Part shown: positions 36,675 to 45,626 of the stretch, piece after piece
Position numbering within the stretch: position 1 is the first letter of the stretch
Layout of the letters: every line of letters starts with the position of its first letter
Assembly: GCF_021458635.1 (NCBI RefSeq)
Contig: NZ_JAIRDQ010000001.1
Coordinates: 1,550,001 to 1,614,000 of the forward strand
DNA length: 64,000 nucleotides
Direction: 5' to 3'
Source of the DNA: Bradyrhizobium monzae
Lineage (GTDB): Bacteria > Pseudomonadota > Alphaproteobacteria > Rhizobiales > Xanthobacteraceae
The notes under the pieces: generated by a model
The model's database searches: none
The model's input: only the letters and a program-made list of their open reading frames with translations
What the model was told of the DNA's origin: nothing
Position numbers and translations under genes: made by a program

Positions 36675-37389
36675 GAGTATGAAGCGACGACTTCGCTCTT
36701 CCGGTTCGCATTTCGAATCTCAGACACGCCTTCTCATCCTCGCGACGCATTTCGCCCGAGCTTTGCTTGGTCACTCCACCCTCTTGTCCAAGAGGGCGCA
36801 GGGAAGGCCGGGTGCCGGCGGCACCCGCGGTCCGCTGCGCGAAAATGTAGCGCAGGAAAACCGCACAGCAGCATACAGGCGAAGCCTAACACACGGCCTT
36901 CCCTGCGCGGTGGGTTGACGGCTTATGCCGTGCTCTCCCGGGAGCCGAATTCCTTCTGGCCTCCCTCGCCTCGCAGATTCGCGATGCGGTTGACCCGGTT
37001 GGGCGCTCCACACCTCCGCGACAAGCTTGACCGTAGCGACGACGGTCGGGACCACACGGTTTTGCCGTACGCGCGTCCGCCCGATGCCAAAGGGTCTCGC
37101 AGCAGTGTGCACACGCGCCGCAAGAATGTTGGCGAGACGAACTTCACAGCGCCGCTCATCCACACGCGGTTTCGGGCTCACAGGGACTACCCGCCCTGCC
37201 CGCACCCCTCGTGCCGACGCTGCCGCGTCCACCGCAAGCCCGGCTCTCGATCAGTGACGACGTACGATCGCCCCTCCAGGTCGAGCCGGGATGCGCAACA
37301 CATACGCCAATTCCGAATTTCGGTAAAGTGGAATATTTTTACCGGCGCGGATTGACAGCCCCTGCAGGTGTTTCGCCCGTCGGGCGCCG
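36675..37389. other. Non-coding or repeat-like stretch, no credible gene
   Basis: About 700 bp between the palindrome and the convergent reductase gene. Several overlapping frames are open on both strands because of high GC, but they give Arg/Pro/Ser-rich products without domain character. Within it, GCGCAGGGAAGGCCG (36796-36810) is exactly complementary to 36894-36908, enclosing further small stems. I recall similar sequence as a recurrent intergenic element in Bradyrhizobium genomes with many spurious gene calls; this is memory, not a search. Confidence 0.5.
36796..36908. repeat. 113-bp element bounded by 15-bp perfect inverted repeats
   Basis: The outer arms (36796-36810 and 36894-36908) are perfectly complementary. 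Inside are smaller stems such as GTGCC-GGC-GGCAC. No open reading frame of note. It could be a folded RNA or a small palindromic mobile element. Confidence 0.6.
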
Positions 37390-38454
37390 TTACTGCGCGC
37401 CCGATCCGCCCTGCACGATCTTTTCGTTCAGCTTCTGGTCGACGGTATCGACGGTGCGGTCGATCTCGGCGTTGGGTGTGCCGATCTGATGCGAGATCAG
37501 CTTCACCAGAAGGTCGACGCGCTCGATGAACGGCGCGCCGCCGGCCACGGCCCGCGCCGCCGACGACGGCTTGAGCAGGCTTTCGGCGGCCTTGGCGTAT
37601 TTCGCAAACGGCACCTGGTCCTGCGGATCGGCGCCGAGGCGGCGCGCGATGGCGTCGACATGGTCGTAGATCGTCTGCGAGCGCGCGAGATCGCCGTGCA
37701 CGGCGTCGCGGATCGACTGCGGCTCTTGCGGCGTGATGCAGCGATAGTTGCCGGTGAGCAGCATCGACCATTTCGCCAGCGGCACGAACAGCGAGTCAAA
37801 CACCTTCAGCTTCACCGGCACGTCATGACCGTCGAGCGTCACCGCGTCGATATCGGCCTCGAGCTCGCGCAGCACCTTGTTGTGCTTGTCGTCGGCGAAA
37901 GCCGAGGCCTTGAAATTCGTGGGCAGGCCGACATGCAGCACGTTCGCCGCCTCTTCCGGCGGACGGAACGCCTGCGGATCGGGCGAGCACAGCGTCACCA
38001 ACCCGGGCTCGAACCGCTCCCACACCTGCGCATTGGTGTAGGCCTCCTCGAGATCCATGTCGGCGAGCGCCGGAATGCGTTTGAGATAAGGCAGCGGCGG
38101 CATGTTCATGATCGAGAGGCACGGCAGCTTCGCCGCGGCGATCTTGACCATGAGCAAGCGGACGGTGTGGTTGGTGTATTGCGGCTCCTGCATCGCAAGA
38201 CCGACAAGGTCATACCGCGAGACGTCGACATTCTGCGGCGTTATCGCGTCGAGCTTGCCGGGCAGATCGCGCGAGAAGATCGCGCGGTGCACCGCCTCGT
38301 CGCGCAGCTTGATGCGCACCTCGGTCCCGTCGCGGTTGATCAGCTCCGCGGTCTTGGCGCGGCAGACCAGGGTCACGTTGTGCCCGGCCATCAGCAGCTT
38401 GGTGCCCAGCAGAGAGCCGTAGGAAGCTCCGAGAATCAGAACGTTGCGCGCCAT
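37390..38454 (-). CDS. Ketopantoate reductase-like NAD(P)-binding protein
   Basis: 354 residues from the ATG at 38454, preceded by GAGGGGAC. N-terminal Rossmann fold with LILGASYGSLLGTKLLMAGH, giving a variant GxxxGxxxG loop, as in ApbA/PanE proteins. The rest of the protein is longer than and different from PanE, and the ApbA C-terminal domain is not obvious. It may be a relative acting on another 2-keto acid or on an opine-like substrate. No neighbours on the strand suggest a pathway; HerA-like ATPase is divergent. Confidence 0.7.
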   Translation of the reverse strand: MARNVLILGASYGSLLGTKLLMAGHNVTLVCRAKTAELINRDGTEVRIKLRDEAVHRAIFSRDLPGKLDAITPQNVDVSRYDLVGLAMQEPQYTNHTVRLLMVKIAAAKLPCLSIMNMPPLPYLKRIPALADMDLEEAYTNAQVWERFEPGLVTLCSPDPQAFRPPEEAANVLHVGLPTNFKASAFADDKHNKVLRELEADIDAVTLDGHDVPVKLKVFDSLFVPLAKWSMLLTGNYRCITPQEPQSIRDAVHGDLARSQTIYDHVDAIARRLGADPQDQVPFAKYAKAAESLLKPSSAARAVAGGAPFIERVDLLVKLISHQIGTPNAEIDRTVDTVDQKLNEKIVQGGSGAQ

Positions 38455-38812
38455 GGTTTCGTCCCCTCGACAATGTGTGTGATTTTTTGAGCCCCGGCTG
38501 TCGCGGGTGCGTTGCAGCATTTAAGGCAAACCGGCCCGGGATGGCAACTGGGATAATGCATACAAGGCAACGCCGAATTTTCCGTCTCCCGGACGGACCG
38601 GCGGCTCGCTTCCGCTGAAGCGGCTGCGGCTTTACCGAAAGCAAGGCGCCCTCAACGAGTCGCCCCTCGGGCCGCCCCGCGCTTCTACGACTTTCAAATC
38701 TCGGCTGAAATTCCGCCGTGGGCAACGCGGCGTGTTCCGTCCTGTTTCGCTCGACGCGTCCCGATCCGATTGATAAGCCCCTGTCCGCGAATGGAAGGGC
38801 CTGAGTCGGGAC
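38455..38812. other. Divergent intergenic region without recognisable sites
   Basis: 358 bp separating the reductase-like gene from the divergent ATPase gene. Frames crossing it are extensions or shadows of its neighbours. I see no hairpin, operator or riboswitch that I can support; it presumably holds the two promoters. Confidence 0.5.
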
Positions 38813-40324
38813 ATGACGGTTGCGATCGAGATGGGGCTGACCACGGCCGGCGCCGCGGCGGCCATGGACCTCGAGGAACTCCTGGCGACCCGTCTCCTGG
38901 TGCAGGGCAATTCCGGCTCCGGCAAGTCGCATCTGTTGCGGCGCCTGCTCGAGCAGAGCGCGCCCTGGGTGCAGCAGGCCATCATCGACCCCGAAGGCGA
39001 TTTCGTCACGCTGGCCGGGCGCTTCGGCCATCTGGTGATCGAGGCCGAGGATCACACCGAGCGCGGCCTGCAGGTCGCGGGCGAACGCGCCCGGCTGCAC
39101 CGGGTCTCCACCGTGCTCAATCTCGAAGGGCTGGATGCCGAGAACCAGATGCGGCGCGCGGCTGCCTTCCTCGGTGGCCTGTTCGACGTCGAGCGCGACC
39201 ACTGGTACCCGATGCTGGTGGTCGTCGACGAGGCGCAGCTGTTTGCGCCGGCGGTCGCCGGCGAGGTCTCGGATGAAGCGCGAAAACTCTCGCTCGGCGC
39301 CATGACCAATCTGATGTGCCGCGGCCGCAAGCGCGGGCTCGCCGGCATCATCGCGACGCAACGTTTGGCAAAGCTCGCCAAGAACGTCGCCGCCGAAGCC
39401 TCGAACTTCCTGATGGGCCGGACATTCCTCGACATCGACATGGCGCGCGCCGCGGACCTGCTCGGCATGGAGCGGCGGCAGGCGGAAGCCTTTCGCGATC
39501 TCGAACGCGGACAGTTCATGGCGCTTGGACCTGCGCTGTCGCGCCGTCCGCTGCGGCTGAACATCGGCCCGACCGACACCTCCCCGCGCAACTCGACGCC
39601 GCGGCTGATGCCGATGCCGGAAGCGGCGCTGGAGGACGCGCGCGCCGTGATCCTGGCAGCGCCGCCGCTGGAGGCAACGCGCGCACAGCGCCGGCCGGCG
39701 CCGGACCTGCTCGAGCAGCTCCGCGCGGCAAAGGCAGCAGCGCCCGAGGTCAGCCCCGAGGTGGTCGAGGTGCCCGTCAGTGCCGAAGAGCTCGCCGAGC
39801 GGCGCGAGCGCGTGGATCGGACGCTGCGCGCCGTGCTGGCCGCGCCCGATGCCGGCTTCCGCGCCATCGGCGTGCTTTACCAGGAATTCGTGGTCCGCTG
39901 CCGCATCGAGGGCCTCGGCGCCGCCGTGCCTGACCTCGGCGAATTCCGCCGCATGCTGACGCATGCACGCGCAGGCCTCGGCACAGACATCGCCGAGGAC
40001 GAGGCCTGGCAGGAGGTGACGCTGCGCGCCTCGATCCTGCCCGACGACATGCAGGGCGTGTTCATGATGATCGCGCGCGCCGCCAAGGAAGGCTGGCCCT
40101 GCCCCGGCGATGCCGCGATCGCCCGCGCCTATGGCTCGCATTCGCTGCGCCGGGCCCAGCGCCTGCTCGGCTATATGGAGGAGCAGGGCCTGATCGTCGT
40201 CCAGCTCGACGGCGGCGGACGCAGGTTCGTGACGCTGGTGGAATTGGCCTGGGCGACGGCGCCGGGCGATCCCAATCGCGACGATTTACCGGTGGAGACG
40301 GTGCAGAGCGCGGCGTCGGCCTAA
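38813..40324 (+). CDS. HerA/FtsK-type P-loop ATPase (DUF87-like)
   Basis: 503 residues. Walker A GNSGSGKS at 32-39, Walker B MLVVVDEAQLFAP at about 134-146, then MCRGRKRGLAGIIATQRLAK, a sensor segment typical of the HerA/VirB4-like hexameric translocases. The C-terminal 200 residues are helical with a winged-helix-like end (RAYGSHSLRRAQRLLGYMEE). No NurA nuclease, SIR2 or other defence partner is adjacent. Likely a chromosomal DNA-handling ATPase of unknown role, common as an orphan gene in this order (family knowledge). Confidence 0.82.
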   Translation: MTVAIEMGLTTAGAAAAMDLEELLATRLLVQGNSGSGKSHLLRRLLEQSAPWVQQAIIDPEGDFVTLAGRFGHLVIEAEDHTERGLQVAGERARLHRVSTVLNLEGLDAENQMRRAAAFLGGLFDVERDHWYPMLVVVDEAQLFAPAVAGEVSDEARKLSLGAMTNLMCRGRKRGLAGIIATQRLAKLAKNVAAEASNFLMGRTFLDIDMARAADLLGMERRQAEAFRDLERGQFMALGPALSRRPLRLNIGPTDTSPRNSTPRLMPMPEAALEDARAVILAAPPLEATRAQRRPAPDLLEQLRAAKAAAPEVSPEVVEVPVSAEELAERRERVDRTLRAVLAAPDAGFRAIGVLYQEFVVRCRIEGLGAAVPDLGEFRRMLTHARAGLGTDIAEDEAWQEVTLRASILPDDMQGVFMMIARAAKEGWPCPGDAAIARAYGSHSLRRAQRLLGYMEEQGLIVVQLDGGGRRFVTLVELAWATAPGDPNRDDLPVETVQSAASA

Positions 40325-40350
40325 CTTACATTGCAAGCTACGACAGAAGC

Positions 40351-40436
40351 CGTCATGCCCGGGCTTGTCCCGGGCATCCACGTTCTTGGTCACGCGCTGA
40401 AGGGCCTGGATGGCCGGGACAAGCCCGGGCATGACG
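40351..40436. repeat. REP-type palindrome
   Basis: Perfect 23-bp arms (40351-40373, starting CGTCATGCCCGGGCTTG, and 40414-40436) around a 40-nt centre with further partial pairing. It lies between two convergent genes, so may serve as a bidirectional transcription end. The same family recurs at 43898-44021. Confidence 0.85.
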
Positions 40437-40445
40437 ATGTGGCAA

Positions 40446-42756
40446 TCAAAACGCCCCGGCCACTGTCAGCCGAAACGTCAGCGGCTCGACCGGGTGCAGC
40501 ACGTAGTCCATCACGCCGTTCTGGCAGACCGGGGTCGGCGCGACACCGCCGGCGCAGAGATTATAGAGCGTGTCGGTCTTGAGCAGCGAACCATAGGCGT
40601 AGGTGATCTGGTTTGCCTGCGTGTCGAACAGATTGAGCACGTCGAGCTGGATGCGCCAGCCATTGTCGGCGCGATAGCCGAGGCGGCCATTGAAGATGCT
40701 GGTCGCTGACGAGCGAAACGCATTGTCCTCCGTCAGCGGGCTCGCCGCCAGATAGCGCCAGCGCACACCACCGAACCAGCCGGTCTTCTCGCCGAGCGTG
40801 ATGCCGGCGGAGGCCACCATCGACGGCGCGTTCGGAATGTAATTGCCGGGCGCGTTGCCGATCTGCGCCTCGGGATAGCCGGCGAGCGAGGCATAGACCG
40901 CCGCCTGGTCGAAATCATAGCCGCGGAAGCGCGCATGCGTCATGGCGAGATCGGCATCGATGTCGATCCAGGAGCGCGGGCGATAGTGGTTTGTCCACTC
41001 AAAGCCGTAGCGGCGGCCGGCGCGTGTCGCCTCGGTATCGCCGGCGTCACCCGAAAACAGGATCTCAGAATCCTGGTCGAGGATGAAGACGCTAAATGAC
41101 GAGTCGAGGCCGGGAATGACTTTGCTGCGAACGCCGACCTCGGCGCCGCGGGTGCGCACCAAGAGCGGAGATTGCGAGAGCCTTGTGGCGGGATCGCTAG
41201 GGACTTCCGTCGTGGTCGCGCCACGGGCGTCGTTGGAGTGCATGCCGTAGCCAGCGCCAAGGAAGAATTCGGTCTGGTTGAACGGGCCGAGCACCATCCT
41301 GAATTTGGGGCTTCCGAGCGAGGCATCGACGTGCCCGGAATTGTTGGAATTGAACAGTGAGGTGACGTCAGCGTTATAATAATCACCGCGCCAGCCGACC
41401 GTGGTCCGGAGCCAGTCGGTCCAGCGCACGGTGTTTTCCGCATAGATGCCGACGCTGCCCTCACCCACCTTGTCACTGCGGACGCTGGACAGGAAGCTGC
41501 GCTGGAACGTGTTGGAGAGCGCGAGATCGATCGCGTCATTGCATGCCGAAGGTCGTCTGCATCGGCAGGCCCGCGAACGAGCCGTTCAGCGTGCGCGAAA
41601 TATTCGCGCCGGCCATCAGGCGGTCGTCGTGCTGACGAAACTGGTCGCCGAGCACGGAATCATTTAGGAAGTAGGTGAAATTATTGAAGAGATCGAGCTG
41701 GCTCTTCACGACAAAGGCGTTGGCCTTCCAGGAGCCGAGATCGTCGCTCTGCGCGACGCGGCCTGACAGGGCGAAGCGATTGGTGTCGCCGCCGTCGCTT
41801 GGATCCTCCGAGCCGAAGCGGTCGAGAAAACCGCTGGTGATCGCGCGCTGCGGCACCTGGTCTGTCGAATTCCACGTGTTGGCATAGGCCATGCCAGTGA
41901 CGGAGACGCCGTCGGTTGCAGTGCCCTGGCTGTAGCGCAGGAGGCCGTTGAGCTTCTTCACATCGTCCGGATTTACCCACGGGCCGTTATAGGTGCTGAT
42001 CTCGCCGGCCACGAGCAGCGAACCGTCACCGACCTTGGCGGAATCCATGCCGAGCAGGCGGCGATAGCCAAAACTGCCGACCGTTACTTGCGCGAGGCCC
42101 TTTTCGGTGCGATCGATCAGGTCAATATGGATACTGCCGACCGAGGCGAAATCGCCTTCCTCGGCGAAATATGGCCCCTTGCGCACATCCATCGCGCTGA
42201 TCGTCTCGGGGATCAGCCAGTTCAGGTCGGCATAGCCCTGGCCATGCGCATGGGTGCGCATGTTGACGGGGACGTCGTCGACGGTGATGGCGAGATCGGT
42301 GCCGTGATCGAGATTGTAGCCGCGCAGAAAATACTGGTTGGCTTTGCCCTCGCCGGAGTGCTGGGTGACGATCAGCCCCGGCACGGCCTCGAGCGCCTCG
42401 CCGGGCCGCGTGAAGGTGCGCGCATTGAGCGCCTCGCCGGAGATTGTGAACTCGCTCGCCATGCTCGGCGCACTCTTGGCGCCGGAGGCAACGCTCGTGG
42501 CGTCTGTTCCCGGAGCTGGCACCGGCTGGGCAACGACGGGACGCCTCGCCGCGGCAGGTCCGACGGGGCGTCGCGTCGTGGATGGCTTTTTGTGATGCGG
42601 CGTCTCGCCGCCGCTGACCTCGACGGGCGGCAGCTCATGCGGCGCACCGCTGCTCTGCGCGAAGGCGTCATCCGCTACAAGGACGAAGGCCGGGAGTGCC
42701 GCGAGAACGGCGCAACGACGGCCGGACTCAGGCCACCTCGGTCGCATCGAGACCAT
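40446..42756 (-). pseudogene. TonB-dependent receptor, frameshifted (likely nickel/cobalt uptake)
   Basis: Two overlapping frames together encode a complete receptor of about 770 residues. The first (42756-41536) has a signal peptide, a Pro/His-rich stretch (PHHKKPSTTRRPVG), a plug (VPGLIVTQHSGEGKANQYFL) and the early barrel. It ends at a TGA after ...TTFGMQ. The next frame continues without a start codon (AIDLALSNTFQRSFLSSVRS) to the terminal Phe typical of barrels. A small indel of non-triplet length near 41535-41545 is the simplest explanation. Its start overlaps the NiCoT gene by 29 bp; with the NikR operator upstream this points to nickel. The frameshift may be real decay or a sequencing error. 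Confidence 0.8.
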
Positions 42757-43792
42757 CCGGCGTGGCGCCGCGCCCGTCTGCGAACATGCGGCGGTAGATC
42801 AAGCTCGAGACGAGCCAGGCGATCACAAACAGCGCGATCACCGCGAAGCCGACATTGGCGAGCGAGTCGTTGAGGGCGTCGACCAGCGCCCACACGCCGC
42901 CGTTAAGGCCAAGTCGGTCGGAGATCAGGCCAAGCGCCTCGATGCCGCCGATGAACAGCGCAACCGCGACGGAGGCACCCGTGATGGTGAGGTTGTACCA
43001 AAGCTTTCGCATGGGATCGACGAAGGCCCAGCGATAGGCGCTCACCATCAGCGTTGAATCGGCGGTGTCCACCAGCGCCATGCCTGAAGCGAACAGAGCC
43101 GGGAAGACCAGGATGTCGGCGAGCGATGCGCCGCGCGCGGCTTCGGTGGCGGAGATGCTGAGCAGGCCGATCTCGGTCGCGGTGTCGAAACCGAGGCCGA
43201 ACAGCAATCCGAGCGGAAACATGTGCCAGGGTTTTGTCACCAGCCGAAACATCGGGCCGAGCAGGCGCGCGAGAAAGCCGCGATTGGCAAGCAGCGCGTC
43301 GAGCCCTTCGGCGTCATGAACTCCCCGCTCCCGGGCCGCTCGAAATGTCCGCCACAAGCCGGCGAAGATGGCGAGGTTGATGGCGGCGATCACCAGCAAA
43401 AACAGCGCCGACACCGAGGTGCCGATCAACCCACCGATATCCCTGAGCAGGCTGTCGCCGCCGAGGCTGACCACGCCGAGCGCGAGCAGCATGGTCGCGA
43501 TCACGACCACCGTGGAATGGCCAAGCGCGAAATAGAGACCGACGCTGCGCGGCGTATCGCCCGCCTGCATCAGCTTGCGCACGACATTGTCGATGGCCGC
43601 GATATGGTCGGCGTCGACCGCGTGGCGCAGGCCGAACACCCAGGCGAGCAGCGTGGTCGCCATCACTGCAGGTCGATCGCCGAACGCCGCGAAAGCCCAG
43701 GCCCATGCGACGACATTGGCGACGACGAGCCCGCCGAACAGCAGCACCGTTCCGGGCTCGACCGCCCGCAAAGACCTCGTCACGAAACTCAT
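42728..43792 (-). CDS. Nickel/cobalt transporter, NiCoT family (HupN/HoxN type)
   Basis: 354 residues with about eight membrane segments. The NiCoT signature RHAVDADHIAAIDN is at about 56-69, and LGFDTATEIGLL with YFALGHSTVVV is also diagnostic. These high-affinity permeases bring Ni2+ or Co2+ into the cytoplasm, for example for hydrogenase or urease. A perfect NikR-type operator lies 26 bp upstream. The downstream TonB-dependent receptor would supply the outer-membrane step. Confidence 0.93.
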   Translation of the reverse strand: MSFVTRSLRAVEPGTVLLFGGLVVANVVAWAWAFAAFGDRPAVMATTLLAWVFGLRHAVDADHIAAIDNVVRKLMQAGDTPRSVGLYFALGHSTVVVIATMLLALGVVSLGGDSLLRDIGGLIGTSVSALFLLVIAAINLAIFAGLWRTFRAARERGVHDAEGLDALLANRGFLARLLGPMFRLVTKPWHMFPLGLLFGLGFDTATEIGLLSISATEAARGASLADILVFPALFASGMALVDTADSTLMVSAYRWAFVDPMRKLWYNLTITGASVAVALFIGGIEALGLISDRLGLNGGVWALVDALNDSLANVGFAVIALFVIAWLVSSLIYRRMFADGRGATPDGLDATEVA

Positions 43793-43817
43793 TCCGCCGC
43801 GCCTCGTTGCGTCAACG

Positions 43818-43845
43818 GTATGATCTTTTCACAGAATTATCATAC
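43818..43845. promoter_or_regulatory. NikR operator (GTATGA-N16-TCATAC)
   Basis: GTATGA (43818-43823), exactly 16 bases, then TCATAC (43840-43845). This equals the consensus bound by the nickel-responsive repressor NikR of E. coli. It sits 26 bp upstream of the NiCoT start, where it would cover the promoter. The nikR gene itself is not in this window. Confidence 0.88.
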
Positions 43846-43897
43846 GGACCAGCCCCGGCTGCTGCCCAATGATCGCATATGCGAAATTGCAGGAGGT

Positions 43898-44021
43898 CGT
43901 CATGCCCGGGCTTGTCCCGCCTGCGCGGCCGAAGCCGCTTCGGCGAGGCGAAGGCCCGGGCATCCACGCTCTTCGTGCCCGCAGCAAGACGTGGATGGCC
44001 GGGTCAAGCCCGGCCATGACG
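43898..44021. repeat. REP-type palindrome with a nested 36-bp palindromic insert
   Basis: Same family as 40351-40436 (starts CGTCATGCCCGGGCTTG and ends CCCGGCCATGACG). The left arm is interrupted at about 43920-43955 by a GC-rich block with core GCCGAAG-CCG-CTTCGGC. Removing the block restores the sequence of the other copy across the junction (TTGTCCCG then CCGGGCATCCACG). It lies between the nickel operon and the ABC transporter genes. Confidence 0.8.
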
Positions 44022-44040
44022 CCGTGGAGACAGCAGCGCC

Positions 44041-44781
44041 TTACGCCGCCTCGGAGCCGCCGAGATAGGCGTCGCGCACGCGGGGGTCGTCCTTCAGCGT
44101 CCGCGCCGAGCCGGAGAGCACGATCTTGCCGGTCTGCAGCACATAGGCCTCGTGCGCGATCTCGAGCGCGAGGCTGGCGTTCTGCTCGACCATGAAGACC
44201 GAGACGCCTTCCTGGTTGATGGTGCGGATCAGCTCCAGCACGCGGTCGACATAGAGCGGTGACAGGCCCATGGTCGGCTCGTCCATCACGATCATCCTGG
44301 GCCGGCTCATCAGCGCGCGCGCCATCGCCACCATCTGCTGCTCGCCGCCGGACAGGGAGCCCGCGCGCTGCGACAGCCGCTGCCCGAGCTTCGGGAACAG
44401 CGTCAGCATCTTGTCGAGATCCTGCGCCACCGCATCGCGGTCGTTGCGCACGAAGGCACCCATCAAAATGTTCTCGCGGACGCTCATGTCGGCGAACAGC
44501 CGTCGCGCCTCCGGCACCGAGGCGATGCCGCGGCGGACGATCTGCGGCGTGGTGAGCCCGATCAGCGAGGCGCCGTCGAACGTCACTTCGCCTGAGCGCG
44601 GCTTTACCAGGCCAAGGATGATCTTCATCGTCGTTGATTTGCCGCTGGCATTACCGCCGAGCAGGCAGACGATGTGGCCGCGACCGACTGATATGGACAG
44701 GTCGAAATGCACCTGGGCCTGCCCGTAAAACGTGTTGACGTCAGTCAGCACCAGCAGCGGTTCGGGTGCGCCCGTGGTCAT
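44041..44781 (-). CDS. Branched-chain-type ABC transporter ATPase (LivF-like)
   Basis: 246 residues. Walker A GGNASGKST, signature SLSGGEQQMVAMARALMSRP and Walker B MIVMDEPTMGLSP. The TPQIVRRGIASVPEARRLFA segment is typical of LivF. It overlaps the LivG-like gene by four bases and is the last gene of the operon running from about 51900. Confidence 0.93.
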   Translation of the reverse strand: MTTGAPEPLLVLTDVNTFYGQAQVHFDLSISVGRGHIVCLLGGNASGKSTTMKIILGLVKPRSGEVTFDGASLIGLTTPQIVRRGIASVPEARRLFADMSVRENILMGAFVRNDRDAVAQDLDKMLTLFPKLGQRLSQRAGSLSGGEQQMVAMARALMSRPRMIVMDEPTMGLSPLYVDRVLELIRTINQEGVSVFMVEQNASLALEIAHEAYVLQTGKIVLSGSARTLKDDPRVRDAYLGGSEAA

Positions 44782-45626
44782 GCCGCGCTCTCCTGCTCTG
44801 CCGTCCCCGACAGGCCGTGGCCGAGATAGGCCTCGATCACCTTGGGATCGTTGCGCACCTCTTCGCCCGGCCCTTCCGCAATCTTCTGGCCCTCGTCCAT
44901 GACGATGACGCGATCCGAGAGCCGCATCACCATCTCCAGCTTGTGCTCGATCAGGAGGATGGTCAGCCCCTCCGCCTTCAGCTCGGCAACGAGTGCCTGC
45001 ATCTCCGCGGTCTCGCTCGGGTTCATGCCGGCGGTCGGCTCGTCCAGCAGCAGGAGGCGCGGCTTCAGCGCCAGCGCGCGGGCGATCTCGACGCGGCGGC
45101 GGTTGGCGTAAGAGAGGCTGTAGGCCGGCTGGTCGATCCGCGGCAGCAACCGCTCGCCGAAGCGGGCGAGAATGGCTTTGACCTCTTCGCGCAGCCGCTC
45201 TTCCTCAGCCTTGACGCTGGAAGGGCGCAGCAGCGCCAATCCCAATTCCAGGAGCGGGCCGATCACCGGCACCGCCGGCTTCACCGCGCGCAAGCGTGTG
45301 TGGGCGCCGATCAGGACGTTGTCCATCACGCTGAGATTGCCGAAGACGCGGCCGAGCTGGAACGTGCGCGCGATGCCGCGGCCAGCCAGCCGTTCCGGCG
45401 AGAGGCCGGTGATGTCCTGTCCCTCGAAGCGAACCTCGCCCGCATCCGGCCGGTCGAGCCCGGTCACGAGATTGAACAGCGTGGTCTTGCCGGCGCCGTT
45501 CGGCCCGATGATGCTGACGAGCCCGCCCTTGGCGAGGTCGAGATCGATGCCGTCGACGGCCGTCAGCCCGCCAAAGCGGCGGGTCAAGCCGCGCAGGGAC
45601 AACAGCGGTGCATGCGCCTCCGCCAT
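44778..45626 (-). CDS. Branched-chain-type ABC transporter ATPase (LivG-like)
   Basis: 282 residues. Walker A GPNGAGKTT, signature YSLSYANRRRVEIARALALK (a degenerate LSY in place of LSGG, as usual for LivG) and Walker B LLLLDEPTAGMNPSET. Its start shares one base with the permease stop. It pairs with the LivF-like ATPase. Confidence 0.93.
   Translation of the reverse strand: MAEAHAPLLSLRGLTRRFGGLTAVDGIDLDLAKGGLVSIIGPNGAGKTTLFNLVTGLDRPDAGEVRFEGQDITGLSPERLAGRGIARTFQLGRVFGNLSVMDNVLIGAHTRLRAVKPAVPVIGPLLELGLALLRPSSVKAEEERLREEVKAILARFGERLLPRIDQPAYSLSYANRRRVEIARALALKPRLLLLDEPTAGMNPSETAEMQALVAELKAEGLTILLIEHKLEMVMRLSDRVIVMDEGQKIAEGPGEEVRNDPKVIEAYLGHGLSGTAEQESAA

Noticed and set aside
36690..37370. 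Several overlapping ORFs of 75-260 codons on both strands
   Set aside because: Mutually overlapping, basic low-complexity products, no ribosome sites, and the region is rich in inverted repeats; treated as non-coding.
38210..40141. Minus-strand ORF of 643 codons across the ATPase gene
   Set aside because: It spans the antisense of the HerA-like gene and part of another gene; codon composition is that of a shadow.
38813..40324. HerA-like ATPase as part of an anti-phage defence system
   Set aside because: No nuclease, SIR2, DUF4297 or other partner gene is adjacent; neighbours are a reductase-like gene and a receptor.
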